This document shows, in pieces, positions 1-8,614 of a stretch of DNA of 64,000 bases. The notes beneath the pieces were generated by a model. The model ran no database searches and was not told where the DNA came from. It saw only the letters and a program-made list of their open reading frames with translations. Both the position numbers and the translations under genes were made by a program. Source of the stretch: Mycobacterium sp. NBC_00419. Its GTDB lineage: Bacteria; Actinomycetota; Actinomycetes; Mycobacteriales; Mycobacteriaceae. The first letter of the stretch is position 1. Each line of letters opens with the position of its first letter. Location of the stretch: the NCBI RefSeq assembly GCF_036023875.1, contig NZ_CP107931.1, positions 744,001-808,000 on the forward strand. Reading direction: 5' to 3'.

Positions 1-140
1 TTCGTGACGTCTCGCACGGTGGTCAGTTGGGTCGAAAAGGCACGTGGCCGAGGCATTCTCACTGCGCCGCCCACCCGTGGGGCCACCGGCGGACACCTGG
101 TCGGCAACCCCACGTCAAGGGATGTCGAGGATCAACCGGA

Positions 141-725
141 TTAGGTCGACGTGTTCATCGAGCCTTGCCCTGGTCGCTGTGCGAAGGCGCGCAGCGCCTC
201 GCGTGCGTCAAGGTCGGGTCTACCCAGATCGAGTTCGAGTAAGGCACATTCGGCGTTGGCGGCAACCCACAACCGCGCCGCAACACTGGGAGACGGCCAC
301 CCCAGGGCCACGAAGTCAACGGCCAGCAGAGCCACGATCGCGTCGTTACGTCGGGTTATCTCGGCCTGAATCGGAAGCAGGCCGCGGGCTTCCAGGATGA
401 GTGCGCGCACTCCCCGACTCCGAATGCACGCATCGAGGTAGGTGTTCGACATCACCGAGAGTCGTTCACCACCCGATGCCATGCCCGCTACCGCCTGCTG
501 AACCTCGTCAAGAATGCCGTCGTGGAACCGGCGATGCAGTGCCACAAGGTAGGACGTACGGTCGCCAAAGTGGTGGAAGAAGGTTCCTTTGGCCACTCCC
601 GCCGCCGCTGTGACGGCATTGACGCTCAGAGCCTCCAGACCCGTGGTCTCAGCCAGTGCGAGTCCGGTATCCAACAACGTATCTCGCGTCTTCTCCTTCG
701 CGGCGGCGCGAACGCTTTCAGTCAT
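141..725 (-). CDS. TetR/AcrR-family transcriptional regulator
   Basis: 194-residue predicted DNA-binding repressor. The N-terminal ~60 residues form a TetR helix-turn-helix, with the recognition segment VAKGTFFHHFGDRTSY. The C-terminal ligand/dimer domain is helical and specific to this protein, so the ligand cannot be named. The start overlaps the 3' end of the upstream Mpo1-like gene by 8 bp, so the two are probably co-transcribed. A TGACCG-N2-CGGTCA palindrome lies 36 bp upstream of the start, and a related TGACCG-N6-CGGTCA site sits in the divergent promoter at 1203-1220. Inference: it represses its own operon and the divergent hydrolase gene. Family assignment is firm; the targets are inferred. 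Confidence 0.9.
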   Translation of the reverse strand: MTESVRAAAKEKTRDTLLDTGLALAETTGLEALSVNAVTAAAGVAKGTFFHHFGDRTSYLVALHRRFHDGILDEVQQAVAGMASGGERLSVMSNTYLDACIRSRGVRALILEARGLLPIQAEITRRNDAIVALLAVDFVALGWPSPSVAARLWVAANAECALLELDLGRPDLDAREALRAFAQRPGQGSMNTST

Positions 726-1161
726 CGTGAGAGGCAGATCCGTTCATACATGGCATGTAGTTGACCGACCGGTCAGCCCTGCTGAGCATAACTCTCACAC
801 GTGCTGAGAACGTCGCCGGCGGGACCGACACCCGGCGCAGCGCCTTGCGCGCGCCCCGGCGCGCAAGTATGTCGCCGTACGTCTCGCACACGTCGATCAC
901 GCCGGTGAGCTGATAGGTGATCCAACCCTTGTGCGTCGACGGCAGATTCTTCTCGAAGACAACATGACCCGCGATCTGCAGTGCCCAGCCGCCGAGAAAC
1001 ATCGCCGCCCCGATACGGGGCCTAGCCGCCAGTAGCGGTATCCCCCAGACGATCACCGGTAAGCCAACCAGGTGAGTCAGCTTGACCCCGCGGCTGGTGT
1101 GCTGGGTGCGGTAGTACGCCATCTTCTCGGCGAACGGGGCGCCTACAGCAGGTGCAGTCAT
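718..1161 (-). CDS. Mpo1/YGL010w-like (DUF962) membrane protein
   Basis: 147-residue small membrane protein. It has the DUF962 pattern: an N-terminal 'KMAYYRTQHTSRGVKLTH' segment, then hydrophobic segments around residues 30-60 and the conserved 'VFEKNLPSTHKG' loop. Yeast Mpo1 is an iron-dependent dioxygenase in phytosphingosine/2-hydroxy-fatty-acid alpha-oxidation. The bacterial role is unknown, and the shared His residues only suggest metal binding. The ATG at 1161 was chosen over an upstream in-frame start because it is preceded by GAGAGGA and because the longer form would run through the predicted operator. It is divergent from the alpha/beta hydrolase and overlaps the tetR start. Confidence 0.75.
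   Translation of the reverse strand: MTAPAVGAPFAEKMAYYRTQHTSRGVKLTHLVGLPVIVWGIPLLAARPRIGAAMFLGGWALQIAGHVVFEKNLPSTHKGWITYQLTGVIDVCETYGDILARRGARKALRRVSVPPATFSARVRVMLSRADRSVNYMPCMNGSASHDD
761..776. promoter_or_regulatory. candidate TetR operator, proximal copy
   Basis: The sequence TTGACCGACCGGTCAG contains the arms TGACCG and CGGTCA separated by 2 bp. It lies inside the end of the Mpo1-like gene, 36 bp upstream of the tetR start. The same arms recur at 1203-1220 with a 6-bp spacer. Binding by the adjacent TetR protein is inferred. Confidence 0.45.
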
Positions 1162-1202
1162 CGCGATTCCTCTCGTCAGCGGATCGGTGATTCGGTGTTT
1201 AT

Positions 1203-1220
1203 TGACCGACCGGACGGTCA
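1203..1220. promoter_or_regulatory. candidate TetR operator in divergent promoter
   Basis: The sequence TGACCGACCGGACGGTCA is an inverted repeat with 6-bp arms (TGACCG/CGGTCA). It sits 42 bp upstream of the Mpo1-like start and 17 bp upstream of the hydrolase start. A regulator bound here could control both divergent transcripts. The element shares its arms with the site at 761-776. Confidence 0.5.
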
Positions 1221-1237
1221 ATGAGTACCATCCGGTC

Positions 1238-3024
<1,787 letters not shown>

Positions 3025-3069
3025 GCGGGCACGCCGGCCGAGGTCATACACAACGCTTGGTAGGGCTGT

Positions 3070-3282
3070 TCAGAGTCGGTTGATCGTTGACGTTTTAGTG
3101 TCGGTTGATCCTTGACACTCGGTGTTGTGTTTTAGGCCCTCAGCCTCATAGCGGGCCAACCACGCGTGCAGCGTCTGCCGCGACACCCCTACCTTCGAGG
3201 CGACCTGCGAAATCGACAACCCATCACTGATTAAGGCCAACACGGCCTGATACCGCTGCTCAGCCACGCTCAACTCCCTCAT
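3070..3282 (-). pseudogene. transposase N-terminal fragment (IS481-like helix-turn-helix)
   Basis: 70-codon reading frame. The first ~51 residues are the N-terminal helix-turn-helix of IS481-type integrases (VASKVGVSRQTLHAWLARYE). The frame then runs straight into the opposite terminal repeats, which encode the meaningless tail TDTKTSTINRL. The DDE catalytic domain is absent. The junction after 'EAEGL' marks an internal deletion that kept both ends. The peptide could still bind the ends if made, but it cannot transpose. Confidence 0.7.
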
Positions 3283-3377
3283 CTAGGGAGTGTCAAGGAT
3301 CAACCGAAGCAGGTGTAAAGCATCAGCCGAAACACTGTCGCCCATCACCCGACACCGAAACGTCAACCATCAGGCGA
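3075..3377. mobile_element. internally deleted IS481-like element with multiple terminal repeats
   Basis: An 18-bp perfect inverted repeat (TCGGTTGATCCTTGACAC at 3101-3118; its complement at 3290-3307) brackets a transposase fragment. Related ~16-bp units recur outside it. On the left, GTCGGTTGATCGTTGAC (3075-3091) precedes the 3100-3116 unit by 25 bp. On the right, degenerate units start at 3292, 3315, 3337 and 3362, that is every 22-25 bp. Such phased arrays are expected of transposase-binding sites at element ends. Most of the transposase is missing, so the element is non-autonomous. Confidence 0.6.
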
Positions 3378-3395
3378 GGTCATACAGCGTTTGAG

Positions 3396-3469
3396 TGGGG
3401 CGGGCGGGGCTCGAACCCGCGACCAGAGCATTATGAGTGCCCGGCTCTAACCGACTGAGCTACCGCCCC
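3396..3469 (-). tRNA. tRNA with CAT anticodon (tRNA-Met, elongator type)
   Basis: The cloverleaf can be drawn: acceptor GGGGCGG pairs with CCGCCCC with discriminator A; D-arm GCTC/GAGC; anticodon stem GGGCA/TGCTC around loop CTCATAA; T-arm GCGGG-TTCGAGC-CCCGC. CCA is not encoded. The anticodon CAT fits elongator Met; a lysidine-modified tRNA-Ile2 cannot be excluded by eye but is less likely. The 5' half of this gene is duplicated at 8533-8562, so it is the integration site of the adjacent island. Its present upstream region therefore belongs to the island. Confidence 0.92.
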
Positions 3470-3471
3470 CG
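3442..3471. repeat. att-like direct repeat, left copy (5' half of tRNA-Met)
   Basis: 30 bp (CGGCTCTAACC...CCGCCCCCG on the + strand), identical to 8533-8562. It covers the D-arm through the 5' end of the tRNA plus 2 bp upstream. With an integrase remnant 19 bp away, this marks one end of an integrated element. Confidence 0.8.
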
Positions 3472-3489
3472 AGGTCGACCAGCGGTATT

Positions 3490-3696
3490 TTAGCTGGATA
3501 CGGCCTCCTCACCGGTACGGTACCGGGCAGATGCCGGCGCGCTCTCTATCGCCTTGCTCAGGGCCACGGCGAAGGCGGCGAGATCGTCATCGAACAAATC
3601 GGCGTAGGTATCCAGTGTCATGGCTTCTGAGGCGTGGCCAAGGATTCTCTGGAGCACCTTCACGTTCGCCCCGGCCGACACTGCGAGCGAGGGCAA
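3490..3696 (-). pseudogene. tyrosine recombinase (phage-type integrase), C-terminal remnant
   Basis: The last ~68 residues of an integrase remain: SLAVSAGANVKVLQRILGHA followed by TLDTYADLF. The LGH box and the catalytic Tyr survive. The preceding HxLRHT segment with the catalytic Arg has degenerated to an ETTPRL-like sequence, and no N-terminal or core-binding domain can be read upstream. Its place beside the att-like repeat identifies it as the recombinase that inserted the island. It should be non-functional unless a complete copy exists elsewhere. Confidence 0.75.
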
Positions 3697-4396
3697 GCGC
3701 GGGGTCGTCTCGCGAAAGAATGTTCAACGCGCAGCTCCAATCTGGTGCCTGCCATCCGTCTGTTCCCGCAGGCGGAGGCCTATCTTTGTCAGCAACGGAC
3801 GCTAAACCGTCACCGCCCGCAGCACAAGCGTGTACCTGCAGCGTGTCGCGGTGAGATTTGGCCCAACCCGCTGTCGTCAGCAAACAAAACAGGGCATCCC
3901 AAGCGGAATGCCGCCGGCATCTGCCAGCAAAGTCTTCGGGTCTACAGAGCCATTACTTGGCCCTCGCCTATGGCGCGTAACTCTGGTCCTAACGGGAGGT
4001 CGACTCGGAGTCCATTACATGTTGCTGAACGACGACATTCGGGGGCCGAACGGCAATGTCGGGCCTCTTTGCCGGGTGACGAACCCGACGTTCGTAACGA
4101 CCACTGCCGAGCGGCTCGCCAACGTGACGCGCCAACTGCCGGAGGCGGCCAGCCCCGTAGCGGGGTCGCGTGTCGTGTGGGGTTCTAGCTCTCGCGGAAG
4201 CTCGGGTTACAAGCGGAGAGAACGCCAGCCAGATTGCGCCAGCCAGCTGGACGTACTCCAACCTGCCCCGACGGTTGTGACGAAGCGCTCTCTACGAGGT
4301 GCGGCCACGCTACATCCCGGAGAGGACAGAGTCAGCGCGAACGACGTTCCACGCCAGACACAACTAGCGAGATTATCCAAATGACAAATGGCGTCG
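3697..4396. other. gene-poor stretch in the island
   Basis: About 700 bp between the integrase remnant and the TIR gene. Reading frames here are short, differ in all six frames, and show no recognisable motifs or codon bias. It probably held the rest of the integrase and other decayed genes. I see no RNA gene or convincing regulatory element. Confidence 0.5.
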
Positions 4397-5584
4397 TCAA
4401 TCCGATTCGGGTGCAGGAGAATTGGGCTTCTCGTTGCCGAGTGGGTTTGCCCAAACGCCAGACTCCTCGAACCCTTTGACCCATTCGTCGTAAAGGCCAT
4501 GAACGTCTTCCATGCGCTCAACCGCCCGCTTCATTTTGGTCGCAGGTCTTCTCATGTCGCGGCTGAAGGAGGCAAGCTCTTGCATGGAATCGCTTGTAGC
4601 GGTAGCACTCTGTACTGCGTCCAGGCCCGCATCCCGCATGGCCCTGATCGAGTTCGCGAGGAATCTGTAGCCCGATTGCTCGTCTGGATCCATGTCTGAA
4701 TATGACTTGAGATGTATAAGAACGTCGATCCCCGCATTCAGATCAATCGCCTGCTCAGAGTACTTCGTCGAGAGGTCCAAGAACTGCTGGGCTGGACGGT
4801 CAAGATTCGCGGCGACCTTCTTTATGACAGCCATCGGGGTCGACATCTTCTGCGACCGAGCTGCCTCTTCGATCTCAGGCTGGCTCGCTGTGGCGATCTC
4901 CCCAATCTCGTTGAGACAGGCGGCCATCTCTCCTATCGTGGCATTAAAGAGGGGCATGACCTCCTCGGCGGCTGCGATTCGATCCAACGTGCCTAGGCCG
5001 CCCTCATCGCTGTCGGCGTCGTCGCCGCCATCTGGAAAGCGAGCTCCGCCTAAAGCAGCGGGGACTGTGTCGGGCTTATCGGCTACGTCTCGCGAAATCC
5101 GCTCGATTTCCACTGCAAGTTTGTGCACTGCGGTCCGATGGTCACTCGAGCGTGAGTCAAGTAATCGCAGTTGGTGCCATGGAACGTATTGCGTGTTCGC
5201 TACCAACCGCACCACAGGATCGTCGGCTTCCTTTGACAGGAACGGCACATCTGCATAGAGAATCGGCAGGAAGAGTTCTTTCAATCCGCTGGCTTCTGTT
5301 GCCTTCGTGGTGAAGTCGATTACCTCCTGTCGGCATGCCTTGCTCTTGAAGAACCGCGGGGTGATGATCGGGATGAAGAACGTGGTCCCGGCGATGCTCG
5401 CAGATATGCGCTTCTCCCACTGCTCGCCCCAAGTTATGTCGGTGTCGACAAACAATGTGAGATCTTCGCCGGTCAGAATCGAATACGCATTCATGATGAG
5501 CTGCCGCAGCTCCAAGATGGCCCCGTCGACCGCATCATTATCAGCGTGAACGTAGCTCCAGAAGCCGACAGGACCTTCCACCAT
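4397..5584 (-). CDS. TIR-domain protein with helical C-terminal region
   Basis: 395 residues. Residues ~5-130 form a bacterial TIR domain: strand A VGFWSYVHAD, the TLFVDTDI strand, then TWGEQWEKRI, where Glu57 occupies the place of the catalytic Glu of TIR NADases (compare SARM1), then TFFIPIITPRFFKS. Residues ~200-380 are mostly helical and unlike any domain I recognise, perhaps a sensor or assembly part. Many bacterial TIR proteins deplete NAD+ on phage infection; that role is inferred here from the domain and the island setting. It stands alone, with no Thoeris, CBASS or pAgo partner nearby. The ATG follows an AT-richer leader; its regulation is not visible. Confidence 0.8.
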   Translation of the reverse strand: MVEGPVGFWSYVHADNDAVDGAILELRQLIMNAYSILTGEDLTLFVDTDITWGEQWEKRISASIAGTTFFIPIITPRFFKSKACRQEVIDFTTKATEASGLKELFLPILYADVPFLSKEADDPVVRLVANTQYVPWHQLRLLDSRSSDHRTAVHKLAVEIERISRDVADKPDTVPAALGGARFPDGGDDADSDEGGLGTLDRIAAAEEVMPLFNATIGEMAACLNEIGEIATASQPEIEEAARSQKMSTPMAVIKKVAANLDRPAQQFLDLSTKYSEQAIDLNAGIDVLIHLKSYSDMDPDEQSGYRFLANSIRAMRDAGLDAVQSATATSDSMQELASFSRDMRRPATKMKRAVERMEDVHGLYDEWVKGFEESGVWANPLGNEKPNSPAPESD

Positions 5585-5885
5585 GGTCTACATGGTGCCA
5601 GCAATTCGCCGCATCCGTGGCAGTAGTTGAGGCCTCTTTGCGCGAGGCGTTCAATGCCGCGTGGCTACGCCAATCATGCACTGGGGTAAGCAGCGAATCA
5701 TGGCACCCGGCCTCCGCCAGCCACAGGCGAACCCGCCGGCCGGTGGTCACGTTGTCGAGCAAATGAGAAGTCCCTTCGTGGTAAGCCGCGATTTACGTCG
5801 CTTCGATGAGCTTGACCGGATCCTTCGGCGTGAAGCTTGGCTCGGGCGAGATTCCGGGAATCATCTGCAAGGTGTGGCGCATTGA
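5585..5885. other. no clear gene
   Basis: About 300 bp upstream of the TIR gene. A short plus-strand frame beginning ATG at 5806 looks protein-like for ~35 codons but is not continuous with the downstream fragment. It may be the frameshifted 5' part of the fragment at 5886-6164. Nothing else is supported. Confidence 0.35.
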
Positions 5886-6164
5886 CCGCCACCAGAAGGC
5901 GAGGGGTCACGCTCGTTCTCCTCTGTCGCCGATGTAGAGAAATGTCTCGCCGACCTAGGGGAGGTTCCGCGGTACTGCCTTGGACTAACAGACAACGCCG
6001 AAATCACGGTTGCCTATGAGGATGGGCCGTTCACAACGGTTACTGATCGCACCACTGGTGGAGAATTTATTCGGAGAACGTTGGACCTTGAAGCCATTAC
6101 AACCCTATGCATCCACACAGACGTGCCATCTAGTGTGGGAATTTGGTATCAACAAACAGACTAG
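5886..6164 (+). pseudogene. coding-like fragment without a start codon
   Basis: An open frame of ~92 codons ends at TAG 6162-6164. It reads as a plausible globular sequence (DVEKCLADLGEVPRYCLGL, then NAEITVAYEDGPFTTVTDR). A stop at 5883 closes it upstream, and no ATG, GTG or TTG lies early in the frame. It looks like the 3' end of a gene that lost its beginning. I do not recognise the family. It may have been a partner of the TIR or HipBA genes, but nothing shows this. Confidence 0.4.
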
Positions 6165-6355
6165 CCAATTTCGGCAAGGGTCAGGACTTGGCGCGGCATC
6201 CCTCGGCCGAGCCAGCCAGGCTCGAGTCTGGAATGACCAACGCAATAGATTGCGCCTTATTCTATTGTGGTGCAACAAGTTTGAACGTGTGAAGCAGGCG
6301 GCGGATCGGTTCCATCGTGTTGGTGGGGACAGTCGAGCGTGTGCCGCTCCTGCTG

Positions 6356-7672
6356 TCAGATCGGCAGAACGATCTGGCGGCGCATGGCGCGGTAAATTTT
6401 TGCTGCTTCACTCTCGGCAACGCCAGCCTCGTCCGCGTATGACATCCAGTTTTCAACGTGAACGTGCATGTCTCGAATGATGTCCTCGGCTTTGGGTCGC
6501 TTCAGTCCACAGAAAACACCGAACTCAAGTAGGTCGGATAACTCGAATCGATCCCGCTTGCCGTTGAGGCTCATTTGGTGCTGGTGGGTCCAACTGCCGT
6601 CAGGGTTGTATGCGTAGACGACGTCGAAAGCGGGTGATAGACGCCAGTCACCCTTGCGGTTCATTAGGAATGCAATGTTTTTGACGTGATCGTCCTGGTT
6701 GCGGATCAAGATGTTTAGCACTGCTCGGCGGAACTGCTGTTCAACGTCATATGCCGGCAGGCCGAGGATGCGGATAGTCTCAATCGCCTGCTCATAGGAA
6801 TAGGCCCCCGCCGCATTGAAATCGTAGTGACGAAGCGCGGCCAGCGACTGCATGTGTAACTTCTGGCCTCCGGCACTGCGATCGAAGCGCCGCGTCATGA
6901 AGTGCGATCGGCCACCTTCGCGGTGAATGCGACAGTCGCTCATATCGATTCCAGCAGCGACAGCAAGAAGGCTAAAGCCATACTCGATCAGGCCGAAGCC
7001 TTGCGGGTCCGCCAGTTCCTTGTCGCGATTGTTCGATACTCCGTCAAACTTCATAAGCCAGTAGGTAAAGCCTTCGCCAGCCTTGACTTGGCCAGAGCGG
7101 AACTCGCCGGTCTTCTCATTCCACGCGAGGATCGCTTTTGCGCGCGCGCCGCCCGCGGATGTTCCGACCCGGAGGATATCTTCGAGCGCCTCGCGGTCGT
7201 CATCGTCGCCCTTGAGTACGCCCGCAAGTTTCCCACGGTTATTGAGGACATCGTCAGCCAGCTGGGTCAGCGCTTCTATCTCAAGGCGGTGCGACTTCTT
7301 AGCACCCGGAAGTACAACAGCCGGGTTGAATTCCAGCGCACCCATACCGCGCGTTCCGATGTAGCAGAGGCGTTCGACCGGATTGAACTCCCCAGCCCGC
7401 CGCCCCTGCCCTGCGACCCACGCGTCGATCACGGCGTTGCCGAACCTGTCCGGCAACGAGTCAGCCAGCATGCCCGGCAAGCCTTTGAATGCGTCGCGCG
7501 GTAAGGCAGGGAATTCAAATGGATCGGGACCAAGCGGCATCATGATTGGCGCCAACTGAATTCCGCTGCTCACGAAGTCTGGCATGTACTGAAATACGCC
7601 GACGCCACGGTCGGGGAGCCAGCTGACGGCGCCGATGTCGCTGCCCCACAGCCGGACCGTTGCGTCCGTCAT
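6356..7672 (-). CDS. hipA: HipA-family Ser/Thr kinase toxin
   Basis: 438 residues, the length of full HipA kinases. Visible parts: an N-terminal beta domain; a glycine-rich loop VGTSAGGARAKAI (~169-181) at the position of the E. coli HipA Ser150 loop; the ATP-binding Lys in YWLMKFD (~208); the catalytic loop NQDDHVKN (~325-332); and the metal-binding SPAFDV (~346-351). All the kinase residues look intact. E. coli HipA phosphorylates glutamyl-tRNA synthetase and causes dormancy; this enzyme's substrate is not evident. It overlaps hipB by 4 bp (ATGA), so toxin and antitoxin are coupled. About 190 bp downstream are without a gene. Confidence 0.9.
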   Translation of the reverse strand: MTDATVRLWGSDIGAVSWLPDRGVGVFQYMPDFVSSGIQLAPIMMPLGPDPFEFPALPRDAFKGLPGMLADSLPDRFGNAVIDAWVAGQGRRAGEFNPVERLCYIGTRGMGALEFNPAVVLPGAKKSHRLEIEALTQLADDVLNNRGKLAGVLKGDDDDREALEDILRVGTSAGGARAKAILAWNEKTGEFRSGQVKAGEGFTYWLMKFDGVSNNRDKELADPQGFGLIEYGFSLLAVAAGIDMSDCRIHREGGRSHFMTRRFDRSAGGQKLHMQSLAALRHYDFNAAGAYSYEQAIETIRILGLPAYDVEQQFRRAVLNILIRNQDDHVKNIAFLMNRKGDWRLSPAFDVVYAYNPDGSWTHQHQMSLNGKRDRFELSDLLEFGVFCGLKRPKAEDIIRDMHVHVENWMSYADEAGVAESEAAKIYRAMRRQIVLPI

Positions 7673-8031
7673 TCTTCGTCCTCTTCACCCCAGGCCCAGT
7701 CCGTAGCCCTTGGGACAGTATGACGTTCACGCGCGCGTCGCCGCTCGTGCCCTTCGTGCTTGACCCGCTCGATCGGTCGCACATCTGGATTCGGGAGCGT
7801 GCTCGACAGCCGGTCACCCAGATCAAGTGCGACCAAGACACGAATCAACGTATCGAGAGACGTGTTTTCGCCGGCCTCCAGCCGCTTGACGCTCCGCACA
7901 GAGGCCCCAGCCTCTTTTGCCAGGGCAGCCTGCGTAAAATTTCGGCCGAGTCGGATCCGGGCTATGCGGGCACCCAGATCTCTTAGTTCGCCTTCGATCG
8001 AGTCGACCGACTGCCTCTCATTAGGGGCCAT
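7669..8031 (-). CDS. hipB: HipB-like XRE-family antitoxin
   Basis: 120 residues with a lambda-repressor-like helix-turn-helix (LAKEAGASVRSVKRLEAG, ~35-55). It has a charged C-terminal tail that ends in an acidic patch. It should bind HipA and the operators upstream. The ATG at 8031 was chosen because AAAGGGA precedes it at normal spacing. A longer in-frame extension reads through the duplicated operator DNA and is not protein-like. The ribosome-binding site lies inside the inner inverted repeat, so repressor binding or RNA folding there could also affect translation. Confidence 0.88.
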   Translation of the reverse strand: MAPNERQSVDSIEGELRDLGARIARIRLGRNFTQAALAKEAGASVRSVKRLEAGENTSLDTLIRVLVALDLGDRLSSTLPNPDVRPIERVKHEGHERRRARERHTVPRATDWAWGEEDEE

Positions 8032-8258
8032 ATCTGTCCCTTTAAAGCGGTTATTAAGCTTAAAGGGCATTATATGGCCCCTTAACCGGTTCGTCAACAC
8101 TGAATTGTAGGTGTGGCAACGAGCACCATAGGCAGCACTCCCTATCATTAGGGGCCATATCTGTCCCCTTAAGGCGGTCACCAGTGCTTAAGGGGCCTTA
8201 AATGGCCCCTTAACCGGTTTGTCAACACTGGATCGTAAGTGCGACAACGAGCACCATA
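8019..8258. promoter_or_regulatory. tandemly duplicated hipBA operator/promoter
   Basis: Two ~112-bp copies (8019-8130 and 8146-8258) lie head to tail upstream of hipB. Each carries nested inverted repeats. Copy 1 has AGGGGCCATAT/ATATGGCCCCT (8023-8033 and 8072-8082) around CCCTTTAAAG/CTTAAAGGG. Copy 2 has GGGGCCAT/ATGGCCCC around the perfect CCCCTTAAG/CTTAAGGGG (8165-8173 and 8187-8195). Copy differences often keep the palindromes paired. These are likely HipB-binding sites; the doubling gives four paired sites. Confidence 0.65.
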
Positions 8259-8532
8259 GACGACGCCACGCGAACGCCATCGGGTAGCCGAGCCCCGACA
8301 TCGCCCCAGCGGGGGCGACTACTCATCGCCCCGCCGACGCTTACGCATCCTCATGACCGCTCGGCGCCGGCGGCGCGCGAATCATGACCACAGTGGTCAA
8401 CGCGCTAGGCAGCGGCGGACGCCACAGGGCTCCAGACACCAACCCACCCAGCAGACTTCACTACCGCCAAATGCCGATAGAAATGCCTTTGGCCCTTGAC
8501 CACTGCACGCCAACCTGCGCCCAGGCACGCCA
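8259..8532. other. island right end, non-coding; contains a 15-bp perfect palindrome
   Basis: No credible gene. TGACCACAGTGGTCA at 8385-8399 is a perfect 7-1-7 palindrome, and a further TGACCACTG half-like site occurs near 8497. These could be regulator or integrase/excisionase arm sites near the attachment repeat; no protein can be assigned. Confidence 0.4.
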
Positions 8533-8562
8533 CGGCTCTAACCGACTGAGCTACCGCCCCCG
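8533..8562. repeat. att-like direct repeat, right copy (tRNA-Met 5'-half fragment)
   Basis: Identical over 30 bp to 3442-3471. No complete tRNA can be folded here, so this is the partial copy left by integration. Sequence to the right is presumably the original chromosomal flank of the tRNA 5' end. Confidence 0.8.
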
Positions 8563-8614
8563 GTGCGGCAACTATGGTCGCATGCCGACCGTGGTCTGTG
8601 CGACTACGTCGTGA

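Larger units (their letters stand above)
3039..3386. repeat. 12-bp direct repeat flanking the IS remnant
   Basis: CGAGGTCATACA occurs at 3039-3050 and again at 3375-3386, on either side of the deleted IS element. It could be an unusually long target-site duplication, or a repeat formed when the element or its neighbour rearranged. The bases just inside the two copies do not line up cleanly with the terminal repeats, so this is tentative. Confidence 0.4.
3472..8532. mobile_element. ~5.1-kb genomic island integrated at tRNA-Met
   Basis: The segment lies between two identical 30-bp copies of the tRNA-Met 5' half. It contains a tyrosine-integrase remnant next to the left copy, a TIR-domain gene, a startless gene fragment and a hipBA pair. 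Its base composition is visibly more AT-rich than the flanks and its gene density is low. No replication or conjugation genes are visible and the integrase is truncated, so it is probably fixed. The content points to a decayed integrative element that retained defence/persistence cargo. Confidence 0.75.

Noticed and set aside
3396..3469. tRNA-Ile2 (lysidine) instead of tRNA-Met
   Set aside because: Both share the CTCATAA loop, but elongator Met is the common CAT tRNA of mycobacteria. Identity elements would need comparison with known genes to settle.
6010..6480. 156-codon plus-strand frame between the gene fragment and hipA
   Set aside because: It overlaps the better-looking fragment in another frame and the end of hipA; amino-acid composition looks random.
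3442..8562. CRISPR array or phage structural genes in the island
   Set aside because: No regularly spaced repeats with spacers and no capsid, tail or terminase motifs were seen.
8384..8614. Short plus-strand frame running across the right att copy
   Set aside because: It crosses the duplicated tRNA fragment and has no domain; not protein-like.
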